This document shows, one piece after another, positions 23,958-32,443 of a stretch of DNA of 64,000 bases. Under the pieces are notes generated by a model. That model saw only the letters and a list, made by a program, of their open reading frames with translations. It was not told the DNA's origin and searched no databases. Location: positions 124,001 to 188,000 of the forward strand of contig CAKPHG010000003.1 of NCBI GenBank assembly GCA_934157035.1, written 5' to 3'. Source of the DNA: an uncultured Clostridia bacterium. Lineage in GTDB: Bacteria; Bacillota; Clostridia; TANB77; CAG-508. The translations under genes were made by a program, and so were the position numbers. Position 1 is the stretch's first letter; every line of letters begins with the position of its first letter.

Positions 23958-25435
23958 TAGTTAGCACCTCCCTTAAATGTTGGTTTATAATTTTCTCTAA
24001 ATTTTGTAGCTTGTTCGTAAGTATAAGCTGCATTTAATATTTTTTCTTCATCAAATCTGTTTCCTATTAATTGCATTCCAACTGGCATACCTTTGCTATC
24101 TACTCCACATGGAATTGAAATTCCTGGTAAACCAGCTATATTAACAGAAACTGTACAAATGTCTGCTAAATACATTTCTAATGGATTTGTAGATCTTGTA
24201 CCAATTTCAAACGCAACTGTTGGTGATGTTGGTGTTAATAAGATATCATATTTTTCAAAAGCTTTATCAAATTCTTTTCTAACTAATGTACGAACTTGTT
24301 GTGCTTTTTTGTAATATGCATCATAATACCCTGAAGATAATACGTATGTTCCAAGTATTATTCTTCTTTTTACTTCATCACCAAAACCTTCGCTTCTTGA
24401 ATTTTTGTAAATTTCTTTTAAATTTGTAAAGTTTTTAGTTCTGTAACCATATCTAATTCCATCAAATCTTCCTAAGTTTGAACTTGCTTCAGCACATGCA
24501 ATTATATAATATGTTGCTAATGCATAGTTTGCAATATCTAGTGAAAACTCTTCTACTTCTGCTCCCATTTCTTTGTATTTTTCTATTGCTTCTTTAAGTT
24601 TTGCTTTTACTTCTTCATTTATTCCTTCTCCAAAAAACTCTTTTGGAACTCCTATTTTTAAACCTTTTACATTATTTTTTAAGCATTTTGTATAATCAAT
24701 TTTTTCTCTATTTTCTGATGTAGTATCTCTTTCGTCATGTCCTGCAATCACATTTAAAAGCATTGCTGCATCCTCAACATCTTTTGTTATTGGACCTATT
24801 TGATCTAAAGAAGACGCAAATGCTACTAAACCATAACGAGAAACTAAACCGTATGTTGGTTTTAAACCTACGACACCGCAAAATGCTGCTGGTTGACGAA
24901 TTGATCCACCTGTGTCTGAGCCTAAAGCCCAAGGTACTAAATTAGCTGCTACTGCTGCTGCAGATCCTCCCGAAGAACCTCCTGGTACTGCATTTAAATT
25001 CCATGGATTTCTTGTTACATGAAATGCTGAATATTCTGTAGAAGCTCCCATTGCAAACTCGTCCATATTTAATTTTCCTAAATCTATCATTTGTTGTTCT
25101 TTTAATTTTTCAACAACTGTTGCATCATATGGAGATACAAAGTTTTCTAACATTTTTGAACTACAAGTTGTTTTTATTTCTTTAGTGCACATATTATCTT
25201 TTATTCCTATTGGAATACCTGCTAATTCTCCTTTTATTTCTCCTGCGTCTATTTTTTCTTGTATACTCTTAGCTTCTTCTAAAGCTTCATCACATAATGT
25301 TGTAACAAATGCTCCAACATCTTTTTCTTTATCATTTATTCTATCTATATATGCTTTTGTTACTTCTTGCACTGTAATTTCTTTTTTTGCTAATTTCTCT
25401 TTTAGCTCATGTACTGTAAGTTCTGTAATTTCCAT
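23957..25435 (-). CDS. gatA: Asp/Glu-tRNA amidotransferase subunit A
   Basis: Amidase-signature subunit that releases ammonia from glutamine for GatB. The catalytic triad is visible: Lys in GIPIGIKDNM (about 73-82), the cis-Ser/Ser pair in VPGGSSGGSAAAVAANL (about 150-166) and SDTGGSIRQPA (about 174-184). Length 492 is typical. Gene order is gatC-gatA-gatB, with 112 bases between gatC and gatA that hold an imperfect hairpin (25504-25530). Confidence 0.97.
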   Translation of the reverse strand: MEITELTVHELKEKLAKKEITVQEVTKAYIDRINDKEKDVGAFVTTLCDEALEEAKSIQEKIDAGEIKGELAGIPIGIKDNMCTKEIKTTCSSKMLENFVSPYDATVVEKLKEQQMIDLGKLNMDEFAMGASTEYSAFHVTRNPWNLNAVPGGSSGGSAAAVAANLVPWALGSDTGGSIRQPAAFCGVVGLKPTYGLVSRYGLVAFASSLDQIGPITKDVEDAAMLLNVIAGHDERDTTSENREKIDYTKCLKNNVKGLKIGVPKEFFGEGINEEVKAKLKEAIEKYKEMGAEVEEFSLDIANYALATYYIIACAEASSNLGRFDGIRYGYRTKNFTNLKEIYKNSRSEGFGDEVKRRIILGTYVLSSGYYDAYYKKAQQVRTLVRKEFDKAFEKYDILLTPTSPTVAFEIGTRSTNPLEMYLADICTVSVNIAGLPGISIPCGVDSKGMPVGMQLIGNRFDEEKILNAAYTYEQATKFRENYKPTFKGGAN

Positions 25436-25547
25436 TTGTCTTCCTCCTTTATTTAGTTTTTTATATTTTATTTGAAATATTATCTAATTTTTAAACTATT
25501 ACTCTATTTTTTAAATAAATTAAAAAATAGTATAGCTAGGCATTTAT

Positions 25548-25835
25548 TTACTGAATTACTTTTGGTATTTTAAACATATTTCTCTCTTTTTCTGGAGCAT
25601 TTGACATTAAAGCTTCATTATCTTCAAATACTTTTATCTCATCTTTTCTAAATACATTGTAATTTTCGTTTACACCAAAAGATTCTGTTAAACCTTCTAC
25701 TGGCGCATTATTTACTATATTAGCAAAATTTAAAATATCTTCTAAATTTAGTAAGTACTTATCTATCTCTTCATCTTTTAAATTTAAATTTGCAAGTTTT
25801 GCAATATGCAACAATTCTTCTTTACTAACTTTCAT
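25548..25835 (-). CDS. gatC: Asp/Glu-tRNA amidotransferase subunit C
   Basis: Small subunit that wraps GatA and stabilises the complex. 95 residues from the ATG at 25835, which is preceded by GGAG at a seven-to-eight-base spacing. A TTG eight codons earlier has no RBS. KEELLHIAKLANLNLKDEEI (N-terminal) and the C-terminal LMSNAPEKERNMFKIPKV are family signatures. Confidence 0.93.
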   Translation of the reverse strand: MKVSKEELLHIAKLANLNLKDEEIDKYLLNLEDILNFANIVNNAPVEGLTESFGVNENYNVFRKDEIKVFEDNEALMSNAPEKERNMFKIPKVIQ

Positions 25836-25937
25836 TTTATTCTCTCCAATCTTTGTCAAATTAACTTTCCCTAAGTAACTTTGGGTTTTATTATACCTTT
25901 TTTTTTATAATATTACAATAGTTTGATTTAAAATTTT

Positions 25938-25960
25938 AAAATGTGCCATTGGCACATTTT
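25938..25960 (-). terminator. Hairpin overlapping the DUF4116 gene stop
   Basis: AAAATGTGCCA / TGGCACATTTT is a near-perfect stem with almost no loop. The arm on the gene side reaches into the stop codon at 25959-25961. T residues follow on the minus strand. Confidence 0.6.
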
Positions 25961-26486
25961 AGTTATTTACTATTTCTTTTATTTCTTCATCTTGTTTTAA
26001 TTCTTCTCCTAAAAATTTAAAAGAACTTTTATCTTTTTGCACTGCTATTAATCCTAACTCTTTATCGTTTTTTAGTCTACTACTTGCATATTTTATTATA
26101 ATAGGTTTATTTTCTACTGCAAGTTTTACAACTTCTTTATCATCTCTCATTTCTGGAATTGAATAATATAATATCTGTCCATTGATTTTTAATCCACTAA
26201 TTAGAAGTTCTCTATCTTCTAATATTTTTCCTTTAGCATAGCAATATGTCCATCCTAATTTACTTACAGATTCATATACAATCTCTCTATCTTCTTTTAA
26301 TCTATCTGAAACAAATTCTAACGCTTCTGGATTATTTAGTACCGCTTCTAATGCAATTTCTCTATCATCTTTTAAATTTTCTGATGCAAACTCTAATAAT
26401 TTTCCATTTTCTTTTACTGTTTTTAGTACATATTCTCTATTCTCACAATTTTTCTTCATATTTGTAATTTCTATAGCTTCTGGCAT
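25959..26486 (-). CDS. DUF4116 repeat protein
   Basis: 175 residues built of about five repeats of roughly 33 residues with the core (D/R)REIALEAV.NNPEALEFVSDRLK (about 46-78 is the clearest). Each is likely a helical pair, so the protein is a small solenoid. DUF4116 proteins are widespread in gut bacteria and their function is unknown; protein binding is a reasonable guess. The ATG start has GGAGG upstream. It lies between gatCAB and uvrC. Confidence 0.85.
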   Translation of the reverse strand: MPEAIEITNMKKNCENREYVLKTVKENGKLLEFASENLKDDREIALEAVLNNPEALEFVSDRLKEDREIVYESVSKLGWTYCYAKGKILEDRELLISGLKINGQILYYSIPEMRDDKEVVKLAVENKPIIIKYASSRLKNDKELGLIAVQKDKSSFKFLGEELKQDEEIKEIVNN

Positions 26487-26572
26487 TTTTTCCTCCTTCT
26501 ATCAGTATAAACGCTCCTTGTTATTTTCTACTTCAAAAAGTATCTATCTTTTTTAGAATAATTTTAAAACAA

Positions 26573-28387
26573 TTATATTTCTTTAATCTTTCTTGCTAAA
26601 CTTTTTGTTATTCCTTTTACTTTTGTTAGTTCTTCAATATCTGCTTTTTTTATTCTTTCTACACTTCCAAAAGTTTCTAATAAAACTTTTTTCTTTGCAG
26701 GTCCTATTCCTTCTATTTCGTCTAATTCTGATTTTGTTACTTCTTTATTTCTCAATTTTTTGTGATATCCTATTGCTGTATTATGCACTGTATCTTGAAA
26801 TAGTGTAATTAAATTTTTTAGTTCTTCAGATATTTTTAGTTCTTTTCTATTTTCATCCATTAGTGCTCTTGTTTGATGTTTGTCATTTTTAACCATTCCA
26901 AATACTTTTATTTGCTTAAGTTTATCCACATTTCCTGCATTAGATGTTGATAATACTTCATTTATTGCTTCTTCTATTGCTCTTATTTGTGTAATTCCAC
27001 CATCTGCAAAAATAACATCTGGCAATCTTCCAAAACTTCCTTCTTCTTTTTCTAATGAATGTTTTAATCTTCTTATAACTACTTCTTTCATACATGCAAC
27101 ATCATCTTGACCTACAACTTCTTTTATTTTAAATCTTCTAGATAAATTTTTGTTTATTTTTCCGTCTTGCATTACACACATTCCCGCAACCATATTTGTT
27201 CCAGAAAGGTTTGATATATCAAAACATTCTATTTTTCTTGGTAGTTTGTCCATTTTTAGTACTTCTTTTAATTCTGCTAAAACACTATATTTCTCTTTGT
27301 TTTTATTTTCTAAAGTAATTAGCGCATTTCTTTCTGCCATTTCTACTAAACGTAATTTTTCTCCTTTTTGTGGAGTTTTTATTTCTACTTTTCTTCCTGC
27401 TTCTTTTGAAAGCCATTCCTCTAACAATTCTTTTTCTTCTATTTCTTCTTTAAGCATTATTTTATTTGGCAAAATTTCTTTTCCTATATAATATAGTTTT
27501 ACGAATTCTGATAAAATTTGCTCTTCTTTCTCATCTTCTAAATTTTGAAAGAAAAAGTGCTCTCTTCCTATCATTTTTGTTTTTCTTACAAAAAATATTT
27601 CTATACAAACTTCAAAATCATTTCTAGCTAATCCAATAACATCTATATCATTTTCTGTTATATTAGAAACTTTTTGTTTTTCTGCAATTCTTTCTATTGC
27701 TACTATTTTATCTCTTATATATGCTGCTTTTTCAAATTCCATTTTACTTGAAGCTTCCTGCATTTGCTCTTCTAATTCTTTAACCACCTTGTCTGTTTTT
27801 CCTTCTAATAAAGTTATAATATCTGAAATTTGTTTTCTATATTCTTCTTTTGAGATATATCCCATACATGGACCAAAGCATTTTTTTATATGATAGTTTA
27901 AACATGGTCTATCTTTGTATTTAAAAGTTTTACATTGTCTTATTTTAAATTTTTCTTTTATAAAGTCTACCATTTCTTTTGCAGCACCTGCACTTGCATA
28001 AGGTCCAAAATACTTTGCTCCATCATTTAATATTTTTCTTGTAATATAAACATTTGGAAAATCATCTTTTATATTTATTTTTATATAAGGGTATGTTTTG
28101 TCATCCTTTAATAATACATTGAATTTTGGCTTATTCTTTTTTATTAAATTGCACTCTAAGATAAGGGCTTCTGCCTCGTTATCTACAACTATGTATTCAA
28201 AATGATCTATTAAAGAAACCATGTTTTGAATACGTTTTGTTTTTCTGTTTTTTCTAAAATATTGAGTTACCCTATTTTTTAAAGAAATCGCTTTTCCAAC
28301 ATATATTATATTGTCGTCTTTATCGTGCATTATATATACCCCTGGTTTATGTGGCAATTTCTTTAATTCTGCTTCTATATCAAACAT
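26573..28387 (-). CDS. uvrC: Excinuclease ABC subunit C
   Basis: Dual-incision nuclease of nucleotide excision repair. The N-terminal GIY-YIG domain (PGVYIMHDKDDNIIYVGKAI, about 14-33) makes the 3' cut. The UVR motif (about 195-230) binds UvrB, the RNase H-like domain carries the 5' cut (FDISNLSGTNMVAGMCVMQD, about 390-410, and FADGGITQIRA) and a C-terminal helix-hairpin-helix pair is present (DEIEGIGPAKKKVLLETFGS). Length 604 is normal. Confidence 0.97.
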   Translation of the reverse strand: MFDIEAELKKLPHKPGVYIMHDKDDNIIYVGKAISLKNRVTQYFRKNRKTKRIQNMVSLIDHFEYIVVDNEAEALILECNLIKKNKPKFNVLLKDDKTYPYIKINIKDDFPNVYITRKILNDGAKYFGPYASAGAAKEMVDFIKEKFKIRQCKTFKYKDRPCLNYHIKKCFGPCMGYISKEEYRKQISDIITLLEGKTDKVVKELEEQMQEASSKMEFEKAAYIRDKIVAIERIAEKQKVSNITENDIDVIGLARNDFEVCIEIFFVRKTKMIGREHFFFQNLEDEKEEQILSEFVKLYYIGKEILPNKIMLKEEIEEKELLEEWLSKEAGRKVEIKTPQKGEKLRLVEMAERNALITLENKNKEKYSVLAELKEVLKMDKLPRKIECFDISNLSGTNMVAGMCVMQDGKINKNLSRRFKIKEVVGQDDVACMKEVVIRRLKHSLEKEEGSFGRLPDVIFADGGITQIRAIEEAINEVLSTSNAGNVDKLKQIKVFGMVKNDKHQTRALMDENRKELKISEELKNLITLFQDTVHNTAIGYHKKLRNKEVTKSELDEIEGIGPAKKKVLLETFGSVERIKKADIEELTKVKGITKSLARKIKEI

Positions 28388-28464
28388 ACTACTTTCCTTT
28401 CAAACTGGTTTTATTATACCATTTTTTTATAAAATAAAAAAGTATTTTAACTAAAATATAATAT

Positions 28465-28505
28465 AAAGAGAACTTAGATATTTTACTATCTAAGTTCTCT
28501 TTTTT
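28465..28505 (-). terminator. Terminator after the 76-residue orphan
   Basis: AGAGAACTTAGATA / TATCTAAGTTCTCT perfect stem, six-base loop, A/T-runs on both sides. Confidence 0.85.
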
Positions 28506-28734
28506 AATCTACTACCTTCGGTACAGTGGTTGTTATTACTAACTGCACTGCTCCCGGAACTTCGACTATTTTGACCTCAGACATTTCGTAAATTCTTTTT
28601 AATGCCATATTGGTTTTTATATCTTGCTCCAGCGCTTTTATTTTTTCCATTGCTTCATCCTTTGTTTTTAAAGGTTTATCTTTACCATATTCATATGGTG
28701 AAGATGTTTGCACTACTTGCCGGGAATTATCCAT
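28504..28734 (-). CDS. Unrecognised orphan protein
   Basis: 76 residues, soluble: polar N-terminus (about 1-25), a charged helix (TKDEAMEKIKALEQDI) and a hydrophobic beta-like C-terminus (VKIVEVPGAVQLVITTTVP). Richer in G/C than the flanking genes. AGGAGG lies before the ATG. Strong promoter TTGACA-17-TATAAT at 28793-28765 and its own terminator. It has the same design as the other orphans (monocistronic, strong signals), but its spacer lacks their palindrome. Confidence 0.55.
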   Translation of the reverse strand: MDNSRQVVQTSSPYEYGKDKPLKTKDEAMEKIKALEQDIKTNMALKRIYEMSEVKIVEVPGAVQLVITTTVPKVVD

Positions 28735-28764
28735 GCTAGTTACCTCCTATTATTTTTGATATCA

Positions 28765-28793
28765 ATTATACTCTTTATATTAAAAAGTGTCAA
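28765..28793 (-). promoter_or_regulatory. Promoter of the 76-residue orphan
   Basis: Minus strand TTGACA (28793-28788), 17-base spacer, TATAAT (28770-28765); both hexamers are consensus. Confidence 0.75.
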
Positions 28794-28921
28794 GAGGAAC
28801 GCTTTTTAGTGATATTTTTTGTTGAAAACTCTCTCTTATGTCATTTATTTAATAATAAATATCTTTTATAAAAAATAACATATGCAAAGGATATAAGTAG
28901 GTAAATTTCTAAATATCCTAA

Positions 28922-28956
28922 AAAACGAAACTCTATAATTATTAGAGTTTCGTTAT
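28922..28956 (-). terminator. Terminator after the DAACS symporter
   Basis: AACGAAACTCTA / TAGAGTTTCGTT stem with a seven-base loop, followed by T-rich sequence on the minus strand. Confidence 0.8.
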
Positions 28957-28999
28957 CTTTATATATCTTTTTATTAGTTTTCCTTTATTATTTCATTTT

Positions 29000-30283
29000 T
29001 TAAACTTTAACTGTTTCTCTTTTCTCTTTTAAATCTTTCTTTTCTTCCATCCAGTCTTTTCCGTCTACTATTCTTGCTACCATCATTGAAGATGCTGTAT
29101 CACCTACAACATTAAGCATTGTTGCTGGTGCATCTATTATTGTTGCTATTATTGTAAGTATTGGAAGTGCTGCTACTGGATATCCCATCATTGATATTAT
29201 AAGCATTTCTGAAATTGTTCCTCCACCTATTGGAACTGCTGTAACTAAAAGTGTTGCTAATAGTGCTATTCCTAGAACTCCAAAAATTTCTCCTGCTGAT
29301 GCTACACTTGTTCCAAATAAGCATACTAAAAACATTATTTTAAATACTGAACCTATTATAGAACCATCTTTGTGGAAACTTGTTCCAAGTGGTATTGTTG
29401 TTTCTGCAATATCTGCTGGCACTCCTATTTTTTTAGCACTTTCTATATTAACTGGTATACATGCTGCACTTGAACATGTTGCAAGTGATGTTAATGTTGA
29501 TGGAATTATGTTTTTCCAATATGCTTTTACTCCTTTTGTTCCCCCTGCTATAAATGCATATATTGTATACATTATTATATAAAATAGTATTGCTACTATA
29601 AAATATACTACAAAAGTTTTTAAATAGCCTACAGCGATTGATGAACCTAGACTTCCTATTACTGTTGCAAAGTAGCATCCAAGTCCAATTGGTGCATAAT
29701 ACATAATTATTTTTATAATATTATTTACTATTTCATTTGCAGAATTTAAAAAGTTTAAAACTGGTTCTGCTTTTTCTTTTGACATATTCATTGCTATACC
29801 AAATATTACTGAAAATACTAGTAATGCAATTATATTATTTCTAGAAAGTAATTTAGAAAAGTCATTTACAGTAAGAAGATCTACTGTTCTTTCTGCTATT
29901 GTTAACTCTTCTGTATTTTCTGTTTGTTCTTCGTCTTTAAATGTTTCCATTATTTTGGTTGAATCTTCAGGATTTACAAGTTTTACAAAATATGTACTTG
30001 CAAAACCTACTAACACTGCTATTATAGATGTTATAACAAACATAAGTATTATACTTCCTATAATTTTTCCTAAACGTTTAGGTTGTTTCATTTTTGCTAC
30101 TGATGTAGTTATTGTTAAAAATATTAGTGGAACAATTATGACTAATAAAAGATTTAAAAAGATATCGCCTAATGGCTTAAGTACTGTTGCTTTTTCTTTG
30201 AAAATTAGCCCTACGGCTGCACCAACAATAAGCGCAACAAGAAGAATTATTGTTGATTTGTAATTTGATAAAAATTTTTTCAT
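29000..30283 (-). CDS. Dicarboxylate/amino acid:cation symporter (DAACS)
   Basis: 427 residues with about eight membrane helices and two re-entrant loops, the glutamate-transporter fold. The first hairpin has a serine-rich tip (LTSLATCSSAACIPVNIESA, about 262-281). The second carries the cation and substrate residues in VPIGGGTISEMLIISMMGYP (about 349-368) and the conserved D of IATIIDAPATMLNVVGDT (about 378-395). It takes up amino acids or C4-dicarboxylates with Na+ or H+; the substrate cannot be fixed (SstT- or GltP-like). An unusual acidic insertion (DEEQTENTEELT) lies at about 117-128. Confidence 0.92.
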   Translation of the reverse strand: MKKFLSNYKSTIILLVALIVGAAVGLIFKEKATVLKPLGDIFLNLLLVIIVPLIFLTITTSVAKMKQPKRLGKIIGSIILMFVITSIIAVLVGFASTYFVKLVNPEDSTKIMETFKDEEQTENTEELTIAERTVDLLTVNDFSKLLSRNNIIALLVFSVIFGIAMNMSKEKAEPVLNFLNSANEIVNNIIKIIMYYAPIGLGCYFATVIGSLGSSIAVGYLKTFVVYFIVAILFYIIMYTIYAFIAGGTKGVKAYWKNIIPSTLTSLATCSSAACIPVNIESAKKIGVPADIAETTIPLGTSFHKDGSIIGSVFKIMFLVCLFGTSVASAGEIFGVLGIALLATLLVTAVPIGGGTISEMLIISMMGYPVAALPILTIIATIIDAPATMLNVVGDTASSMMVARIVDGKDWMEEKKDLKEKRETVKV

Positions 30284-30392
30284 AATACTACCCCTTTTTT
30301 ATTGGTGGTAACTAAAATTATAGTTATAACTTTAGAATTCTTTTTGTATTATACATTATATGCTTAAAAAATACAATAATTCTTTATTATTT

Positions 30393-30659
30393 TTATAAAA
30401 ACTTCAAAAAACACAAAAGTACAACTCCTGGAATTCCTAATATTCCAGTAACTATTGCAGTAATTATGTTTAGTCCAATATGAAACCCAAACAAACTACC
30501 AACTAAATTTACTATAAAAATTAATATTCCTCCAATTATTGAATTTCCTATTAATTTTAAAATAAATTTTATTGGTAGTACAAAAATCTTTCCTATTATA
30601 AATAAAAAAATTATACATCCTAAATATACAACTATTGTATTTATATCCAAAACAATCAC
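30393..30659 (-). CDS. bofA: BofA, inhibitor of pro-sigma-K processing
   Basis: 88 residues, two to three hydrophobic segments. The C-terminal family pattern GIPGVVLLCFLKFL and the preceding NLVGSLFGFHIGLNIITAIV match BofA, which holds SpoIVFB inactive in complex with SpoIVFA. The order yaaL-bofA is the same as in Bacillus. SpoIVFA and SpoIVFB are encoded at the start of this window, so all three checkpoint parts are on one segment. Confidence 0.88.
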   Translation of the reverse strand: MIVLDINTIVVYLGCIIFLFIIGKIFVLPIKFILKLIGNSIIGGILIFIVNLVGSLFGFHIGLNIITAIVTGILGIPGVVLLCFLKFL

Positions 30660-30706
30660 CTTTTCCTTTTTTATTAATTCTTATGATTGATTTTGGACAA
30701 ATATTC

Positions 30707-30982
30707 CTATATTGCTTTATTATATCTAATATCTATTTGCTCTATCATGTCTATTGACATTCCTTTTTCTTTTGCTTTTTTTAGTAAATAGTCAAGCTTT
30801 GACCTGCAAGCTTTCATTTGATAAGTATAGTAATCTATCAAATCTCCTTCTGCATCTTCAAAATTATGCATTGCTACATCTAAATCTTTTTTAGTTTTTA
30901 CAATACTTAATATTAATTCAAGTTCTTTTTCTTCTTTATTTTTTTCTATAATTCTTGTATCTTTAGTATATTCTTCTTCCAT
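30707..30982 (-). CDS. yaaL: YaaL-like DUF2508 family protein
   Basis: 91 residues, soluble, highly charged and helical. The DUF2508 pattern is visible (AMHNFEDAEGDLIDYYTYQM then KLDYLLKKAKEKG). Position directly before bofA is characteristic. The function is unknown. GGAG RBS. Confidence 0.8.
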   Translation of the reverse strand: MEEEYTKDTRIIEKNKEEKELELILSIVKTKKDLDVAMHNFEDAEGDLIDYYTYQMKACRSKLDYLLKKAKEKGMSIDMIEQIDIRYNKAI

Positions 30983-31040
30983 TTTTCTCTCCTCTAAAAA
31001 TAAGTTAATATTATTTATATTATATTCATTTTTTAGAAAT

Positions 31041-31877
31041 TTATGCCAACTTTGTAATTATTATCCCTATACTTTGTATAATAAATAAATTTAGCATATT
31101 AGAAGCTAGCAAATTATTAGTTGCCTCAACAATTCCTTCTGTTTGTTCATCTTTATGATGTCTTTGTGATTCAAAAAAAGTTATAAGCTCTGGCAAACTT
31201 GTTATAAATCCTAATGCGATTCCAAGAACAATTTCTGGAATATTAAAAATTTCTGACAACTTTTCTAAAACTATACTTAATTTATCTCCTATCCAATACA
31301 AAATTATTGATGTAATTAATAAATATATTGTGTATTTTATTATTATAAATATTTTTGATTTTTTTAAATTCTTCTTATCATTATTTTGCTCGTTATATAT
31401 CTTCTCATCTTCTTTTTTAAAATATAATTTATGCAAATTTGAGTTTATATAATAAAAGAAGATAAATAAAAGTATAAAGATTGGAACAATCTGAATCTCA
31501 AAATCAATATTTAATATTAACATTGAAACAGGAATTAATATTGTAAATAAAACTATTAAAAGTTCTATCCTTAATCCTTTATTTTTGAGCTGTTTTTGAT
31601 TCTTGTTTAAAAATACTGCTAGTAAATATTGGCACAAATTTATAGTATTTGAACTTATTATATTAAATATACTTGTAGATATAAGCCCTGCAAATGTCGA
31701 AAATGATACTGTAAGTAATTCAGGAATTGACGTTGCTATTCCTGCAATATTTCCCACTGCTTTTGAGGATAAATTCAAATTCACAGCAAAATTCCTAAGT
31801 AATTTTACTAAAACATATTTTGAAATTATAACAATTAATATTGAATACATTAAAAATTTTAATACTTCTATGAACAT
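31041..31877 (-). CDS. CaCA-family cation/Ca2+ antiporter
   Basis: 278 residues, about ten membrane helices. The two inverted alpha repeats are recognisable: GIATSIPELLTVSFSTFAG with FNIISSNTINLCQ (about 46-84) and GFITSLPELITFFESQRHH with NNLLASNMLNLFI (about 226-270). The Pro-Glu and Ser-Asn pairs coordinate the cation. A charged cytoplasmic loop (about 152-180) separates the halves. It exports Ca2+ (or another cation) against Na+ or H+. Shorter than common YrbG forms (about 310-320) but complete. Confidence 0.88.
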   Translation of the reverse strand: MFIEVLKFLMYSILIVIISKYVLVKLLRNFAVNLNLSSKAVGNIAGIATSIPELLTVSFSTFAGLISTSIFNIISSNTINLCQYLLAVFLNKNQKQLKNKGLRIELLIVLFTILIPVSMLILNIDFEIQIVPIFILLFIFFYYINSNLHKLYFKKEDEKIYNEQNNDKKNLKKSKIFIIIKYTIYLLITSIILYWIGDKLSIVLEKLSEIFNIPEIVLGIALGFITSLPELITFFESQRHHKDEQTEGIVEATNNLLASNMLNLFIIQSIGIIITKLA

Positions 31878-32089
31878 ATTTTTTCTCCCTTTATTTATCT
31901 TATTATTTCCTATTTATTCCTTTTAATACATTCTAAATTAGCATAATTGATAATTATTTATTATAGTTTTCTATTTCATATATAAACTTATTATCATATT
32001 TTTTAAGTTGCTTTCTTTTTATTTTTCTTTTAAAAATTGTTGTATTTTTATTATTTCTGTGTTAAACTATATACATTAATAAGAGCTAT

Positions 32090-32303
32090 AATAAAAGACT
32101 AGTACTAATTTAAATTTTATTTAGAGAGCCTACGGTCGGTGCAAGTAGGATAAAATACTTTAGGAATCTACTTTTATTGCTTTTCGTAAAGCGAAACCGA
32201 GTTATGCTAGGTTATAAGCATTTTAAGATACTATTTTTTATAGTAATTAAGGTGGCACCGCGAATAATATCGTCCTTATGCAAGCTAGCATAAGGACTTT
32301 TTT
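32090..32303 (+). promoter_or_regulatory. T-box riboswitch upstream of serS
   Basis: tRNA-sensing leader. The conserved T-box AAGGTGGCACCGCG lies at 32249-32262, immediately followed by the terminator at 32272-32303 that it competes with. The stem I region (about 32125-32235) contains GGAATCTAC, where TCT is a plausible Ser specifier codon, consistent with serS downstream. Uncharged tRNA-Ser would favour the antiterminator and switch on serS. The specifier choice is inferred. Confidence 0.92.
32272..32303 (+). terminator. T-box-controlled terminator
   Basis: GTCCTTATGC / GCATAAGGAC perfect 10-bp stem, six-base loop, six T residues. The T-run also forms the first bases of the REP-like element that follows. 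Confidence 0.9.
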
Positions 32304-32427
32304 GAGCCGTTGGGGACGTTTCTTTTCAGCTCATCTGTCCCTAAAAGCTCAAAAATTTAATAAATATAATAAAAATGAACCGAAAGGGACAGATGAGCTG
32401 AAAAGAAACGTCCCCAACGGCTCAAAA
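32301..32427 (+). repeat. REP/MITE-like element, family II
   Basis: Two 42-bp arms, essentially perfect inverted repeats (left 32301-32342, right 32385-32427), begin TTTGAGCCGTTGGGGACG and contain a stretch TTTCTTTTCAGCTCATCTG. A loop of about 42 bases separates them. It lies between the T-box terminator and the serS RBS. A second family II copy is at 52208-52314. Confidence 0.9.
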
Positions 32428-32443
32428 TTATAGGAGGTAAAAT

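Noticed and set aside
29112..29678. Minus-strand Ser/Asn-rich ORFs of 70-76 residues
   Set aside because: They are other-frame shadows of the DAACS symporter gene with no RBS and biased low-complexity composition.
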